Source of the DNA: Heterodera schachtii
Taxonomy: Eukaryota > Nematoda > Chromadorea > Rhabditida > Heteroderidae
DNA: 64,000 nucleotides
Direction: 5' to 3'
NCBI GenBank assembly: GCA_023374025.1
Contig: SIJG01000006.1
Span: 2,231,102 to 2,295,101 of the forward strand
Shown here: piece after piece, positions 10,322-20,024 of the stretch
Numbering within the stretch: the stretch's first letter is position 1
How the letters are laid out: every line of letters begins with the position of its first letter
Program-made: the position numbers and the translations under genes
The notes under the pieces: model-generated
The model's input: only the letters and a program-made list of their open reading frames with translations
What the model was told of the DNA's origin: nothing
Database searches by the model: none

Positions 10322-10747
10322 TTAATGTGCAAAAGTAAGCTGATCGATGATCTGTCGTTTCCCTCTCAATGTGCCAGTTTTGTTATTTTTTCTATGAGTG
10401 ATTGCCTTGTGCCGTTGCCGCCCACCCTTCCCGCACTGGTTGAGTTTTTCGGCCAGATTCTCAAAACCTTGCATAGCCTGAGTTTTGAGAGACTCTTTAA
10501 ACGCCTTTCCCTGTGCGAGATCGTCAAGCATTCGTGTCCCTGCGGAAATGCCCTCCTTTGAGGCAGACTTTAGCAGGTTTGTGGCTACGGGCATCAGAAA
10601 CCGTGAAATATTTTGTAATAGACCGCCACCACGCTGAAATTTATTGCCTACAAAATACTGCAGCTCACCACTTCCCTCCTGCTGCTGCTGTAACGCAAGA
10701 AACGCGGACCAATTGACATTGTCCGGGTTAAAAACAACGTGCGTCAT
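10322..10747 (-). CDS. Small basic virion core protein, adenovirus pX/pVI-like
   Basis: 141 aa. After a Q-rich start it reads 'YFVGNKFQRGGGLLQNISRF' then an amphipathic helix region 'LMPVATNLLKSASKEGISAG', followed by a basic tail ('GGRQRHK', 'HRKNNK', 'RGKRQII'). This layout (glycine-rich processing-like site, 'G..l.....P....l......g...', basic end) recurs in small Polinton and adintovirus proteins related to adenovirus pX/mu and pVI. A likely role is genome condensation or membrane disruption after cleavage by the protease. It lies between the two capsid genes, the usual site. No separate promoter is evident. Confidence 0.6.
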   Translation of the reverse strand: MTHVVFNPDNVNWSAFLALQQQQEGSGELQYFVGNKFQRGGGLLQNISRFLMPVATNLLKSASKEGISAGTRMLDDLAQGKAFKESLKTQAMQGFENLAEKLNQCGKGGRQRHKAITHRKNNKTGTLRGKRQIIDQLTFAH

Positions 10748-10767
10748 AACTGTTTTTTGCTTTTTTA

Positions 10768-13005
10768 CTAAAATAGTTTTTGTCTAAAATGTAATGTGAT
10801 TACGGTAGTTCCCCAACCAAATTTTACGTAACGTCCAAATGCTGTCTGAATTTCAATGTTAATTTCAGAAATGCGTTTATTTTGGAGAGAATGAAAAATT
10901 TCATTGGTATATATAACCTCTGGCATGTCCAACCCCGGTGTTCCTGACACGTTGACAACTCGCAGCAGCGGTGCCATGCGGTCACCTATGATGGAGTCCT
11001 CCACCAGTTTAGGCGCGTAAACGTACAGCTGACGGACACCACCAGACAGATCAGGTGGATATTTTGCCGACTGATTTTTGTAAATGCGTGTTTTGTGATC
11101 AAAACCCAACACATAGGACAGCTGTTTGCTCAAATCAACGTGCATTACTCCTGGGCCCATTCGAATGCCGAATCGCTGAGTTATTTCATTGTAAGCAAAT
11201 TCAGCGGCCATTTTGGATTCACGTTGTTGTGCCATTAATTGTCCATGCTCTCCATGAAGCACTTCTTCGATGAGTTTATATGTTGAAATGCGGTGTTGAT
11301 TCTCGCTGTCTTTACCTTCTTCCTGTAGCATCTTCTGCTGTGCATGTGTTCCATCAACCATTCTGTCCACTTGTTCGTCGATCAGCTTTTCAATTATTTT
11401 CTCCTTCCTTCTCTCTGTCGCTACCGTTGATTGCTTAGCAACAATTTTTGGGTTATTGGAGGTCAACGCGGCTGCTTCAGGTAAATTTCCACCGTCTTCA
11501 ACTCGAGTCGCTGATGTAGCAGCATCATCGGACTGTTCTAATCCACTTGATGCCGGCGTACCTGCGTCACCTTTATCAGCAATACTATTATCTTTAACTG
11601 CTAAATTTTGTTCAGCTGGCTTCTCGGATGTAGCGGTGGCAGTAGTGGTGGTGTTTTGTTGGTCGTCTGGATTTGCGGGCTCATCTGGTGAAAAGGAGTC
11701 TGTTGGGGTGGTATTAGTCCTACTGGAGCCCTCAGCGACAGCATTGAGGCCTGAGTTATCTTTCCCTGTCTGCGCATCTCTTTTTTTAGCCTCGTACTCT
11801 AAAGCGGCAAACCGTTTACGCCTGTAGTCAATCAGCCGTTGAATGCTCTCTATTTGTCGCTGTAGCGACTCCCTTTCCGTTGCGTCAGTTTCAAATTCAA
11901 ACTTTTCCCTCAATTCCCTCTTCTTAGTGTACTCAAGTTGAAGCGCTTCATAATTTTTCTGGATTGCTTGCCAATAATTCATTGGATTGGCTTGGAAGAA
12001 TTCTTGGACGAAGGACAGGTTTTGTTCATGGCTTAACCGTTCAAACTCCTCTTGAGACCTTTTCTGGTCACGTTGTAATGCTGCGTTGTTTAAGATTTCC
12101 ATCTTTCTTCCAAAAACGTGTAGGGAATTTCTCATTCGTTCTGTTTGTGAATTGAGCTCTTCAAGCCTTTTCAAATCTTTAACTCCTTCATACTCTCCCA
12201 TCTTTGTTTGTAGATCTAACACATCTCGGAGATAACTTGACCTCCACTCGTCCAACTGCTCTCTATAATTGTCGGGGTATCGGGCAAAGAAACGGTCAAT
12301 GAGTCTTTGTTCATTGGCTTCTTGCTGCTCACCGTCCCTTCTCTTCGCCTCTTCTTCAATCAAATGCAAATGTTCTTTCAGAAAAGTTTCTCGCCCCTGA
12401 AAGACCCCGAGCTCCGTCGAAAGAAATGTTTTTCTTTCTTCATCCTTTGTTGAATTGTACTCCTTTGTCATTTTTTCAACCCTTTCTCTGAGTTGATAAT
12501 GTTTTTTTCTCAATTCTCCAATCTGTTGCCAATAGTCAAATGGATTTCGAGTGAAGAAATTCTCTACTTCGATAACTCCAGCGCCTGTTTCTGACAATTC
12601 GGTTTGTCGTTTGGCTCTTTTGTTGGGTGTACCATCATTTAATGATGAGCCGCCAAACTTTGTATCGTAAGCATTCTGGGTTATTTGATTCAGTGTTTTT
12701 TGTAAACTTTGTACACTTAGGAATTGTACATTTGGAATCTTCACTGACAAATTGATAAACTTTTGCGATTCCTCATCAGAGTTCCCGGCATCTTCTCTGT
12801 AGTTAGGATTAACCAGTTTGACAGAGATAGAGTCATCCTCGTCCACACTGATCGACGGGAAAGAATACGGATAGATTATTGCTGATAATGCGACGGACCA
12901 TTTGGAGTCAAGCTCTAAAGTGTGCGGAAGTCTAACCGTAAAATTTGAAGCCGTATTTCCTGGACCAGGTGTGTTTGAAGGAAGCACAATGTAAAAATCT
13001 TCCAT
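10768..13005 (-). CDS. Maverick minor capsid (penton-like) protein with a large coiled-coil insertion
   Basis: 745 aa. Residues 1-120 ('MEDFYIVLPSNTPG', 'WSVALSAIIYPYSF') and 600-745 (ending 'WGTTVITLHFRQKLF') are the start and end of the Polinton minor capsid protein, a single jelly roll that caps the vertices. Between them are about 460 extra residues. There are three repeats, starting with FF at 150, 239 and 336, each 'FFxxxPxxY[WR]' followed by about 75 residues of charged coiled coil ending in 'KRDxx'. Next comes a T/S/P/E-rich low-complexity stretch (415-525) and a further helix (530-600). The frame is intact and 3 bp separate it from the integrase stop, so the two may share a transcript. 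Confidence 0.82.
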   Translation of the reverse strand: MEDFYIVLPSNTPGPGNTASNFTVRLPHTLELDSKWSVALSAIIYPYSFPSISVDEDDSISVKLVNPNYREDAGNSDEESQKFINLSVKIPNVQFLSVQSLQKTLNQITQNAYDTKFGGSSLNDGTPNKRAKRQTELSETGAGVIEVENFFTRNPFDYWQQIGELRKKHYQLRERVEKMTKEYNSTKDEERKTFLSTELGVFQGRETFLKEHLHLIEEEAKRRDGEQQEANEQRLIDRFFARYPDNYREQLDEWRSSYLRDVLDLQTKMGEYEGVKDLKRLEELNSQTERMRNSLHVFGRKMEILNNAALQRDQKRSQEEFERLSHEQNLSFVQEFFQANPMNYWQAIQKNYEALQLEYTKKRELREKFEFETDATERESLQRQIESIQRLIDYRRKRFAALEYEAKKRDAQTGKDNSGLNAVAEGSSRTNTTPTDSFSPDEPANPDDQQNTTTTATATSEKPAEQNLAVKDNSIADKGDAGTPASSGLEQSDDAATSATRVEDGGNLPEAAALTSNNPKIVAKQSTVATERRKEKIIEKLIDEQVDRMVDGTHAQQKMLQEEGKDSENQHRISTYKLIEEVLHGEHGQLMAQQRESKMAAEFAYNEITQRFGIRMGPGVMHVDLSKQLSYVLGFDHKTRIYKNQSAKYPPDLSGGVRQLYVYAPKLVEDSIIGDRMAPLLRVVNVSGTPGLDMPEVIYTNEIFHSLQNKRISEINIEIQTAFGRYVKFGWGTTVITLHFRQKLF

Positions 13006-13008
13006 TAT

Positions 13009-14130
13009 TTATTCAAATGATCTCCGTTTCACTAGGTCTGAGTCACGGACCCAGCTGTTGTATTTGTCAGACAAGCCAACCCAACGGACGAAATGTTCTT
13101 TGACTCCGTTTCGTGTACGCGATTTTAGCACTTCTGCGCGGTAGGTACCCTTTTTCGTTGTCTTTACAAGTTCTTGGTCGTAGAAGATTCCCTTTATGTC
13201 TTCTCCGTTCAAATCACGTATTCTATACGAGTGCGGGTCTGTGTTGTTTACACGTTGGACCCTAAAAAGTTCGTCAGTAAAATTGGGATAGTAACCTTTT
13301 GAAAAATGACCTTTCTCTTTGCTAATTCTTACAATATCGCCAAATTTGAATTTTGCGTTTACTTTGATTTCCTTGTCACCGGTGTGTTCTTTATATAGAC
13401 GTTTTCTTAACTCCGCAGCATTCTTAAAGGTTACAGAAGCTGGACTTGTACCAATGGTACGGTTTGTTGTCCTATTCAAATTATCTGCAATTTTATCTAT
13501 CACCCCTAACCACCTTAGAGTGTTATTTTCGCTAAAATATTTGTATAAGCGCTCCTTGAGTGTTCGATTCGCCCTTTCAACCACACCCGCATGTAGGCTA
13601 GGACTGTACATTATGTGTTTGATTATGTCCTTATGCTTCCAGTATTCAATCATCCGTTTTGCTTGGAACTCCAAACCTGCATCACTGTACAGTTTGTTAG
13701 GCAGCACACCGGCTTTTTTGAACACCTTTTCAAATGCTTCAATCATGTGTTCGCTTTTCTTCGACTCCGACTCTGCGGTAAAAATTTTTCTACTAAGCAC
13801 ATCGATACAAACCAAAATGTAGCGGTATCCATCGTTATGGGCCTTTATCGTATCCATAATACACAGGTCACATTGCCAGTCTGTATGCAGACCACTCGGC
13901 ACCGTTTTGAGCCTAGGAAACTTGTTTCTCCGTGGCTTAAACAATGTGTAAGTGCGTTGGCGATGAAGAAAATCATAGACATTGTGTAAGGAAATTTGTG
14001 CATTTCTTCTCTTGGCCTCCTCCCAAACTTTTAGCATACCAGCATAGCTGGCCGGTGAACGTAAATCATAATAAATTTGCTCCAATAATTTATCCACAGT
14101 CGGCTGCTGTGCAATTATAGTCTTGCCCAT
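13009..14130 (-). CDS. Maverick retrovirus-like integrase with chromodomain
   Basis: 373 aa, intact. The catalytic core shows the DD35E triad: Asp88 ('WQCDL'), Asp150 ('LYSDAGLEF') and Glu185 ('AGVVERANRTLKE'). Residues 255-325 are the SH3-like C-terminal part ('FKFGDIVRISKEKGHFSKGY'), and about 328-370 form a chromodomain ('YRAEVLKS...EHFVRWVGLSDKYNSWV') that would read histone marks and steer insertion. It cuts and joins the linear element into host DNA. TATA box at 14,190-14,181. Confidence 0.95.
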   Translation of the reverse strand: MGKTIIAQQPTVDKLLEQIYYDLRSPASYAGMLKVWEEAKRRNAQISLHNVYDFLHRQRTYTLFKPRRNKFPRLKTVPSGLHTDWQCDLCIMDTIKAHNDGYRYILVCIDVLSRKIFTAESESKKSEHMIEAFEKVFKKAGVLPNKLYSDAGLEFQAKRMIEYWKHKDIIKHIMYSPSLHAGVVERANRTLKERLYKYFSENNTLRWLGVIDKIADNLNRTTNRTIGTSPASVTFKNAAELRKRLYKEHTGDKEIKVNAKFKFGDIVRISKEKGHFSKGYYPNFTDELFRVQRVNNTDPHSYRIRDLNGEDIKGIFYDQELVKTTKKGTYRAEVLKSRTRNGVKEHFVRWVGLSDKYNSWVRDSDLVKRRSFE

Positions 14131-14180
14131 AATTCTGGTCTAAACTTGCGTTTTGGTTCCATTCTATGTAAACCTCGGGT

Positions 14181-14190
14181 TTTTATAGAC
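14181..14190 (-). promoter_or_regulatory. TATA box of the integrase gene
   Basis: Minus strand GTCTATAAAA, 51 bp before the integrase ATG. Confidence 0.55.
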
Positions 14191-14197
14191 GATGAAT

Positions 14198-14725
14198 TCA
14201 CATTGACAAGCACAATTTTTTTTCTTTTTCACTGTGCTGCGCCGCCGGACCTTCCCCCGTTTGTGGCATTTTTTGAAGCAGTTTCATCATTTCTGGGTCT
14301 TTGGAGATGCGTTGAATGAAGAAACGATGGCCTCTGGGCACATCATCGCGCTGACCTGTCAAATGTTTTAACGACTCGGTGAAATGAGAACCTGAAACGG
14401 GTTTATTGAAATTAGTCAAAATTTCTCCGCTGCTTGCATTGACACCGAATTTTTTGAGGTCCTTCCCGATAATGCCCATCATTTTTGGGAAATTTTTCGG
14501 GCTGGTCCTTAATGAAACGGTTGGCGTCTTTTGGTGCGGCGTTTTCCCCGACGAAGCAGCAGAAGAAGCAGCAGCAGGCTCAACCTGATCAGAAGCAGTT
14601 GAAAAATCCGTGTCCTCTTCTACATCAGTGTTGCTCTTACTTACGCCACCAAATGATTGAATTGAAGTCGAATTGCGGTGTGGTGCATTCACATTTGACG
14701 GTGTTTGTTGTTTTTGAATGCCCAT
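14198..14725 (-). CDS. Maverick protein of unknown function, 175 aa
   Basis: I do not recognise it. The N-terminal half is S/T/A-rich and low in complexity (residues 1-75). The C-terminal half is more ordered ('MMGIIGKDLKKFGVNASSGE', 'HRFFIQRISKDPEMMKLLQK') and ends in a charged tail. It is the most upstream gene of the leftward block. Its length, open frame and placement support a real gene. It carries no Walker A motif, so it is not the missing packaging ATPase. Confidence 0.6.
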   Translation of the reverse strand: MGIQKQQTPSNVNAPHRNSTSIQSFGGVSKSNTDVEEDTDFSTASDQVEPAAASSAASSGKTPHQKTPTVSLRTSPKNFPKMMGIIGKDLKKFGVNASSGEILTNFNKPVSGSHFTESLKHLTGQRDDVPRGHRFFIQRISKDPEMMKLLQKMPQTGEGPAAQHSEKEKKLCLSM

Positions 14726-14759
14726 ATACGGCGCAACGTTTGGTGCAGTAACTGCACTG

Positions 14760-15080
14760 TTTTAAAGCCAAAGTGTGACCGTTTAAATTGAATTAAAGGT
14801 TAGGCGGGGGGGGGGGGGATAAGCAGAAGGAGGCGAGAACAGCGGGAAAAAACTCTGAATGCCTGGGGGCATCTGCTCGCGCAAAAATCGGAGATTAAAA
14901 TCGGAGATAAGGATTTGTGTGAAGGAAGAGCGAAGGGATATACAAATATTCTGGTCCAAGTGACACCAGACAAAGGAAGGGCCAGCGTTCGATAGAAAAG
15001 CTTAAGGGGAGGGGGTTTTTGATTAATGAAAGCAAGTTCTAAGCTCTGTCTAGACAATATGCCCGGAGGCGTGAAATGTG
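14760..15080. other. Divergent intergenic region of the Maverick with a G13 tract
   Basis: Non-coding DNA between the leftward late genes and the rightward leader of the second SSB copy. It holds a run of 13 G (14,806-14,818) and a short direct repeat 'aaaatcggagat'. I see no terminal inverted repeat here. Confidence 0.5.
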
Positions 15081-15408
15081 GGGGTATTTAATGCGCGATT
15101 TGAACGCCAAAATTCACACTTGACAACGAATCTGCAGCCAATTGCCCAAGATCGACAACTGACAAAGCACTCCAACACATTGACAACAATCAAGAGCAGA
15201 ACATCAGGACAACAAACGACAATTCTTGGAGGACAAAAATCGGTGAGTAGGAAAAATTATTAATTTAAACATTTAAGTCTTGGACAAAATTTAAAAATAT
15301 TTTAACATTTTAGCCCGAGGACTCCAGACAACATTGACTACTAAATACAATCGTTCATCTGCTGTGGACAAGCGTGCCATATAAACGCCAACCACACAAC
15401 AGACAGCG
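15081..15408 (+). promoter_or_regulatory. Promoter and two 5'-leader exons for the second SSB copy
   Basis: A TATA-like 'GGGGTATTTAA' (15,081) is followed by a CAA/ACA-rich leader without ATG, ending at a strong donor (15,242, GTGAGT). A second leader exon runs 15,314-15,408 (acceptor TTTTAG, donor GTGAGG). The next good acceptor, TTTTGCAG at 16,584, sits 15 bp before the SSB ATG. The layout indicates a spliced 5' UTR whose third part is the SSB coding exon. Confidence 0.5.
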
Positions 15409-15539
15409 GTGAGGTAGATTTTACTGTACATAAAAACCCTACATCTAAAATGTTTTTTAATTTTTAAAATTTCTTTTAAATTTCATTTAAATATTTGAAT
15501 TTTTAAATTAATTTAAGTTCTTTTTCGGATTTTTTTCAC

Positions 15540-16560
15540 TTTTGGTCATTTTTAATTCCCAAAAGGCTGAAATTATGCCAATTATTTCCCCATAATTTCG
15601 AAATTTTTCTAATATTTGTCACTTTGACACCCAAAAGGCTGAAATTGCCAATTCGTCAATATTTGTTGTTTAGATCCCAAAAGTTGAAATTATGCCAATA
15701 GTTCCCCAAATTTCGAATTTTTTCTAATATTTGTCACTTGACACCCAAAAGCTGAAATTATGCCAATATTCGTCAATATTTGTCGTTTTACATCCCCAAA
15801 AGGCGAAATTGCCAATATTTTACCCATAATTTCGAATTTTTTCTAATATTTGTCACTTTGACACCCAAAGGCTGAAATTATGCCAATATTCGTCAATATT
15901 TTGTTGTTTTAGATCCCCAAAGGGTTGAAATTGCCAATAGTTCCCCATAATTTCGAAATTTTTCTAATATTTGTCACTTTGACACCCAAATGGCTGAAAT
16001 TATGCCAATATTTGATACTATTGGTCATTTTACACCCCCTAAAGGCTGAAATTATGCCAATATTTCACCATCGTTTCGGATTTTTTCCACTATTTGTCCT
16101 TTTACATCCCCTAAAGGTTGAAATTATGCCAATATTCGTCAATATTTTGTCGTTTTACATCCCCAAAAGGCTAAATTCACCATTATTTCGAGTAAGAGCA
16201 TACAATTTGTCCGGGTACGGTACTGATGTCACCCATGTCATAAGGTATTGGTTTGATCCTAAACCTATTGCAAGGGTGCAGGCCATCTGAGCGCCAGGCC
16301 AACGATTTTTTGCTTCATTTTTTATTTTACACTCCCTAAGGCTGAAATTATGCCAATATTTGACACTGTTTTGTCATTTAAACCCCAAAAGGCTGAAATT
16401 ATGCCAATATTCGTCACCATTTCGAACTTTTTTTTTCTATGTCTTTTTACATCCCCTAAACGTTGAAATTATACCAATATTCGTCACCATTTCGAACTTT
16501 TTTGTTAATATTTGTTATTTTAAACCCCCTAAAGCTTGATTGTCTTTTTTTTTTTAATCC
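15540..16560 (+). repeat. Degenerate tandem repeat array inside the SSB 5' intron
   Basis: About fifteen units of roughly 55-75 bp sharing 'ggctgaaattatgccaat', 'cgtcaatatttgtcgtttta' and 'cacccccaaaag'. Same family and orientation as 1-290. It lies wholly between leader exon 2 and the SSB coding exon. Confidence 0.75.
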
Positions 16561-16599
16561 ATATTTTAGACATTTCTTTTGCAGCAAAATTCAAAAAGC

Positions 16600-17238
16600 A
16601 TGAGCGGACTGAAACGCTTCCAACTCACATCTTCATCCAACAAACGACCCGCAGACGAATTTCCGTCCCATCCAAAACAGTTGGGCGAAGTGGCGAAGTT
16701 CAACGCGCCGGGAATATTTTTTGTGAGTGCAATGTGGCAGATCTGCAGTTTTCGTTGTATAAAGTTATTAATTTGAAAATTTTTAATAATTTTTTTGTTT
16801 ATGCAGGCCTGCCCGCTTAAATCCTCCGGAGGTGTGCCATGTAAGAAAAAGCTCGACGATGAGATGTACTGCCGCGGATGTGATCATCGTGCCAACAATC
16901 CTCTTCAATGTCTCTTCTTGAGACTGGACGTTATGGATTGCGAAGATCCCGAAGTCTGCCAAAAAGCGACCGTCTTTTCCAACGCTGCAGAGGAATACCT
17001 GGCCATGAGATCGAGCAGTTTGCCAACATGGTCGAAAAGTGCCCTGAAAATTGGAAGCTTTGCTTCAGTCTAAGTTGGGACAGACTGTGACCGTCAAACT
17101 CAATCTCAAGGTTAAACATTTTGATTTTTTTTTTTGTTGGCTCTGAGCCGGTTAAAATCATAATTTAAGGCAAAGGGCGGCGGCGAGTTCACCACAATGG
17201 ATTGGATTGTTGTGGCGATTCTTGAGGACAAAAAGAAT
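16600..17238 (+). pseudogene. Second, decayed copy of the RPA70-like SSB gene
   Basis: Close duplicate of 292-920 with the same three-exon layout. It has a one-base loss in exon 1 (near 16,727) and another in exon 2 (near 17,012), each breaking the frame. Similarity stops in exon 3 at 'gacaaaaagaatg' (about 17,238), where unrelated SINE-like DNA begins, so the gene lacks its 3' end and no polymerase follows. Confidence 0.85.
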
Positions 17239-17254
17239 GTAGTCACCGTTTTTC

Positions 17255-17480
17255 ATCATATAGCTGATAGATAATCTTTTTCGGATAACTGTACCGCTGA
17301 CCGAATGGTAGTGTTTTGATTTGACTCTCGGGTTCGGGTCCTGTTGCTTGTTGGTGAATTAATTTTAATTTAATCAATATAGATGACATTTATCCTTTTT
17401 CGGATAACTGTACCGCTGCCCGAATGGTAGTGCTTTGGATTCGACCTCTTGGGTTCGAATCCACCTGCCTGTGAGTGATT
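17255..17480 (+). repeat. tRNA-headed SINE-like repeats
   Basis: Two units with RNA polymerase III-type promoter elements: an A-box-like 'CCGAATGGTAGTGCTTTGGA' and a B box 'GGTTCGAATCC' (second unit, 17,415-17,462) or 'GGTTCGGGTCC' (first). Body lacks a foldable tRNA acceptor stem, so these are tRNA-derived repeats rather than tRNA genes. Confidence 0.6.
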
Positions 17481-17486
17481 AATTGA

Positions 17487-17850
17487 ATTAAATCCTCTCA
17501 TGGGTTTGGACCCCGGCCCCTGGGACTGAGTGATTTTAAATCACACATATAAGACATTTATCCTTTTTCTGACAACACTATCCTTGGCCCGTTGGTTGTG
17601 CTCTGGATTTGGCTCTTGGGTTCGGGTCCTCTTGCTTACGGGTAAATTAATTGAATTAAATCCTCTCATGGGTTTGGACCCCGGCCCCTGGGACTGAGTG
17701 ATTTTAAATCACACATATAAGACATTTATCCTTTTTCTGACAACACTATCCTTGGCCCGTTGGTTGTGCTCTGGATTTGGCTCTTGGGTTCGGGTCCTCT
17801 TGCTTACGGGTAAATTAATTGAATTAAATCCTCTCATAGGTATGGACCCC
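17487..17850 (+). repeat. 168-bp tandem duplication of a related tRNA-like unit
   Basis: Two nearly identical copies at exactly 168-bp spacing ('tgattttaaa' at 17,531 and 17,699), each with a 'GGTTCGGGTCC' B box and the tail 'ggaccccggcccctgggact'. Same repeat family as 17,255-17,480. Confidence 0.75.
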
Positions 17851-17963
17851 GCCCCTGGGATCACTCTGGGTGGTCTCGACACTTAAAACTCTGGGTGTAA
17901 AAATGGGTGATTTTTTGGGCGGGGGGAGGGGTCCAGACGTCTGTAAATTACACCTTATACTAC

Positions 17964-19357
17964 TTTGGCTCTATTCCAGTTTACGCGTCTAATTAATTAC
18001 CATCCTCAGTTTCTTTGGTCATGATTTTTTTTTCTTACTAGGTCACTACTCCTTACATTCATGGTATTAATCGAATGCCGAATAAGTTTTAGTGTAGCAA
18101 AATCCTGGGATAAATGCAATAACCCAAAAAATTGTTCTTGAATATACGAGAAAAATGATGAATTTCGGATTTCTCTTGCAATTTTTTCTTAATGCAAGTA
18201 TTTGTTCTTTTCTTGTAATTTTAAGTTTAAGCTTTCAATTGATACCAAGAGTTTATTGAAGTAATTAATCCAAAATTTTAAATAAATAAATTTAAATATA
18301 GAATAATATAAAAATCAATTGGAAATACCAAAAATAAATGTATTTAATTTCATTAAATGGATTTGTTCAAAAAAATAAAAAATTTCAAATCAATGTACTT
18401 GTATTATTGAACATTAATTAAATAAATAATTAAATTTGTAAATTTTATAATAATTCAAGTTTTATTATGAATTAAAAATATAAATATAAGTTTGAATTAA
18501 TACAAATTTAATATTTTCATATGCCACCAAATTGGGAAGCAAATGCTGAGAAGCCGATCAAAAGCGATCAACAAAGTGGCGGACATTGAAGCATAAATGC
18601 CAGTAATGAATGGTAGCAAAAGGTAAACACAGCACAGATCAATTGGCACAAATTGTTGGCCCACCAAAATTTGGTACATGCCAATCCATGAGCCAATTTC
18701 AAACCAGGCACAAGCAGCTGCATCAAAAGCGATCATAATGTTGCAGGGGCTATTCAATGATCTAAATGAATGATATGGTAATGTTTTTTGACATTTTATT
18801 AAAAAATTGAGAAATATTCGAGAATTCATATTTAAAACGTCAAATTTTTTATATTTTTAAATTGAATAATTTTTTATTATTTAGAAAATGTTAATATAAT
18901 TTAATTTAATTATTATTACTTGGTTTTGATGGTGACGTATACTAATGCTAAGTTACATATTATCCCAATTGTGGAGATAAATGTTCGTACCGCTGTTAAA
19001 GCGATAAGTACGCGTGGTAAGCCGTCTTCCGCATAAAGCTCAAAAAGCTAAAAACCAATTAATTTTTATTATTTTTATATTATATTATTTATTCGAAATA
19101 CCGTTTTATTTTGGTCCATTTAAATTGAGAAATAAAGCAGTAAATAAATAATTCTAAAACTTAAAGAATGTGAATTTAATTTTTTTTTTTAATTTTGATT
19201 AAATAATTGAGAAGCACCAAAAAAGTTTTAATTATATATATTTTGTATGATTTTAATAAATAAATTGACTTTGCCAAATCTCACATTAATATGAATTATT
19301 ATTAGTGATATTAGAAATCGCAAAATTTGAGACATTTGCGTCACCCATTTTCACACA
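17964..19357 (+). repeat. Left arm of a 1.4-kb inverted repeat
   Basis: Position x on this arm pairs with position 47,838-x on the right arm (28,481-29,874). I found one mismatch in the stretches compared and no indel, shown by the identical 110-residue translations at 18,497-18,829 (-) and 29,009-29,341 (+). Confidence 0.95.
18528..19047 (-). pseudogene. Truncated chemoreceptor gene: first two exons only (TM1 to TM3)
   Basis: Mirror copy of the first two exons of the right-arm receptor (18,920-19,047 and 18,528-18,761 on the minus strand), with splice signals kept. The arm ends at 17,964, before any TM4 exon, so the copy cannot encode a full receptor. Confidence 0.8.
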
Positions 19358-20024
19358 CTGAATGATATGGTAATGTTTTTTGACATTTTATTAAAAAATT
19401 GAGAAATATTCGAGATTTCATATTTAAAGCGTCAAATTTTTTATATTTTTCAGTAAATCAAAATTAAAATAGCGGATTTTTAAAAATTTTCGAATTAGAA
19501 AAGTTCTAAAATATGATAAATTAAAATTAAGTATACAAATTCATAAATTGAATAATTTTTTATTATTTAGAAAATGTTAATATAATTTAATTTAATTATT
19601 ATTACTTGGTTTTGATGGTGACGTATACTAATGCTAAGTTACATATTATCCCAATTGTGGAGATAAACGTTCGTACCGCTGTTAAAACGACAAGTACCCA
19701 TGGCAAGCCGTCATCCGCATAAAGCTCAAAAAGCTAAAAACCAATAATTTATTATTTATATAATCATTTTTTATTTACCGTTTTATTTTGGTCCATTTTA
19801 AATTGATATAATTATGCAAAGTAAGTAAGTAAAAGATTCTAAAATTTAATAATTTGAATTTCTGTAATTTTTATTAATATATAATTGAGAATTTTCAAAA
19901 TTTTCAAATAAATAACCTTAAAATTTTTGTGATTTTAATAAAATAGTTGACTTTGCCAAATTCCATCTAATAAATTTGAGAGCATTTGTGTTACACATTT
20001 TCACACACTTTGAAAAAACTTTTT
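19358..20024 (-). pseudogene. Second partial copy of the receptor's TM1 exon and flanks
   Basis: A diverged tandem copy of 18,760-19,340. The TM1 exon recurs at 19,606-19,733 (minus) with several substitutions, and a piece of the flanking intron recurs at 19,362-19,440. A matching diverged fragment lies beyond the right arm at 28,250-28,400, so the symmetry extends past the perfect arms. Confidence 0.7.

Noticed and set aside
14198..14725. 'SSGKTPHQKT' as a Walker A motif, making this the packaging ATPase
   Set aside because: It lies in a low-complexity S/A/T stretch without the glycine-rich P-loop pattern, and no Walker B or other ATPase motif follows.
17395..17465. Functional tRNA gene
   Set aside because: A and B boxes are present but no acceptor stem or anticodon arm can be paired.
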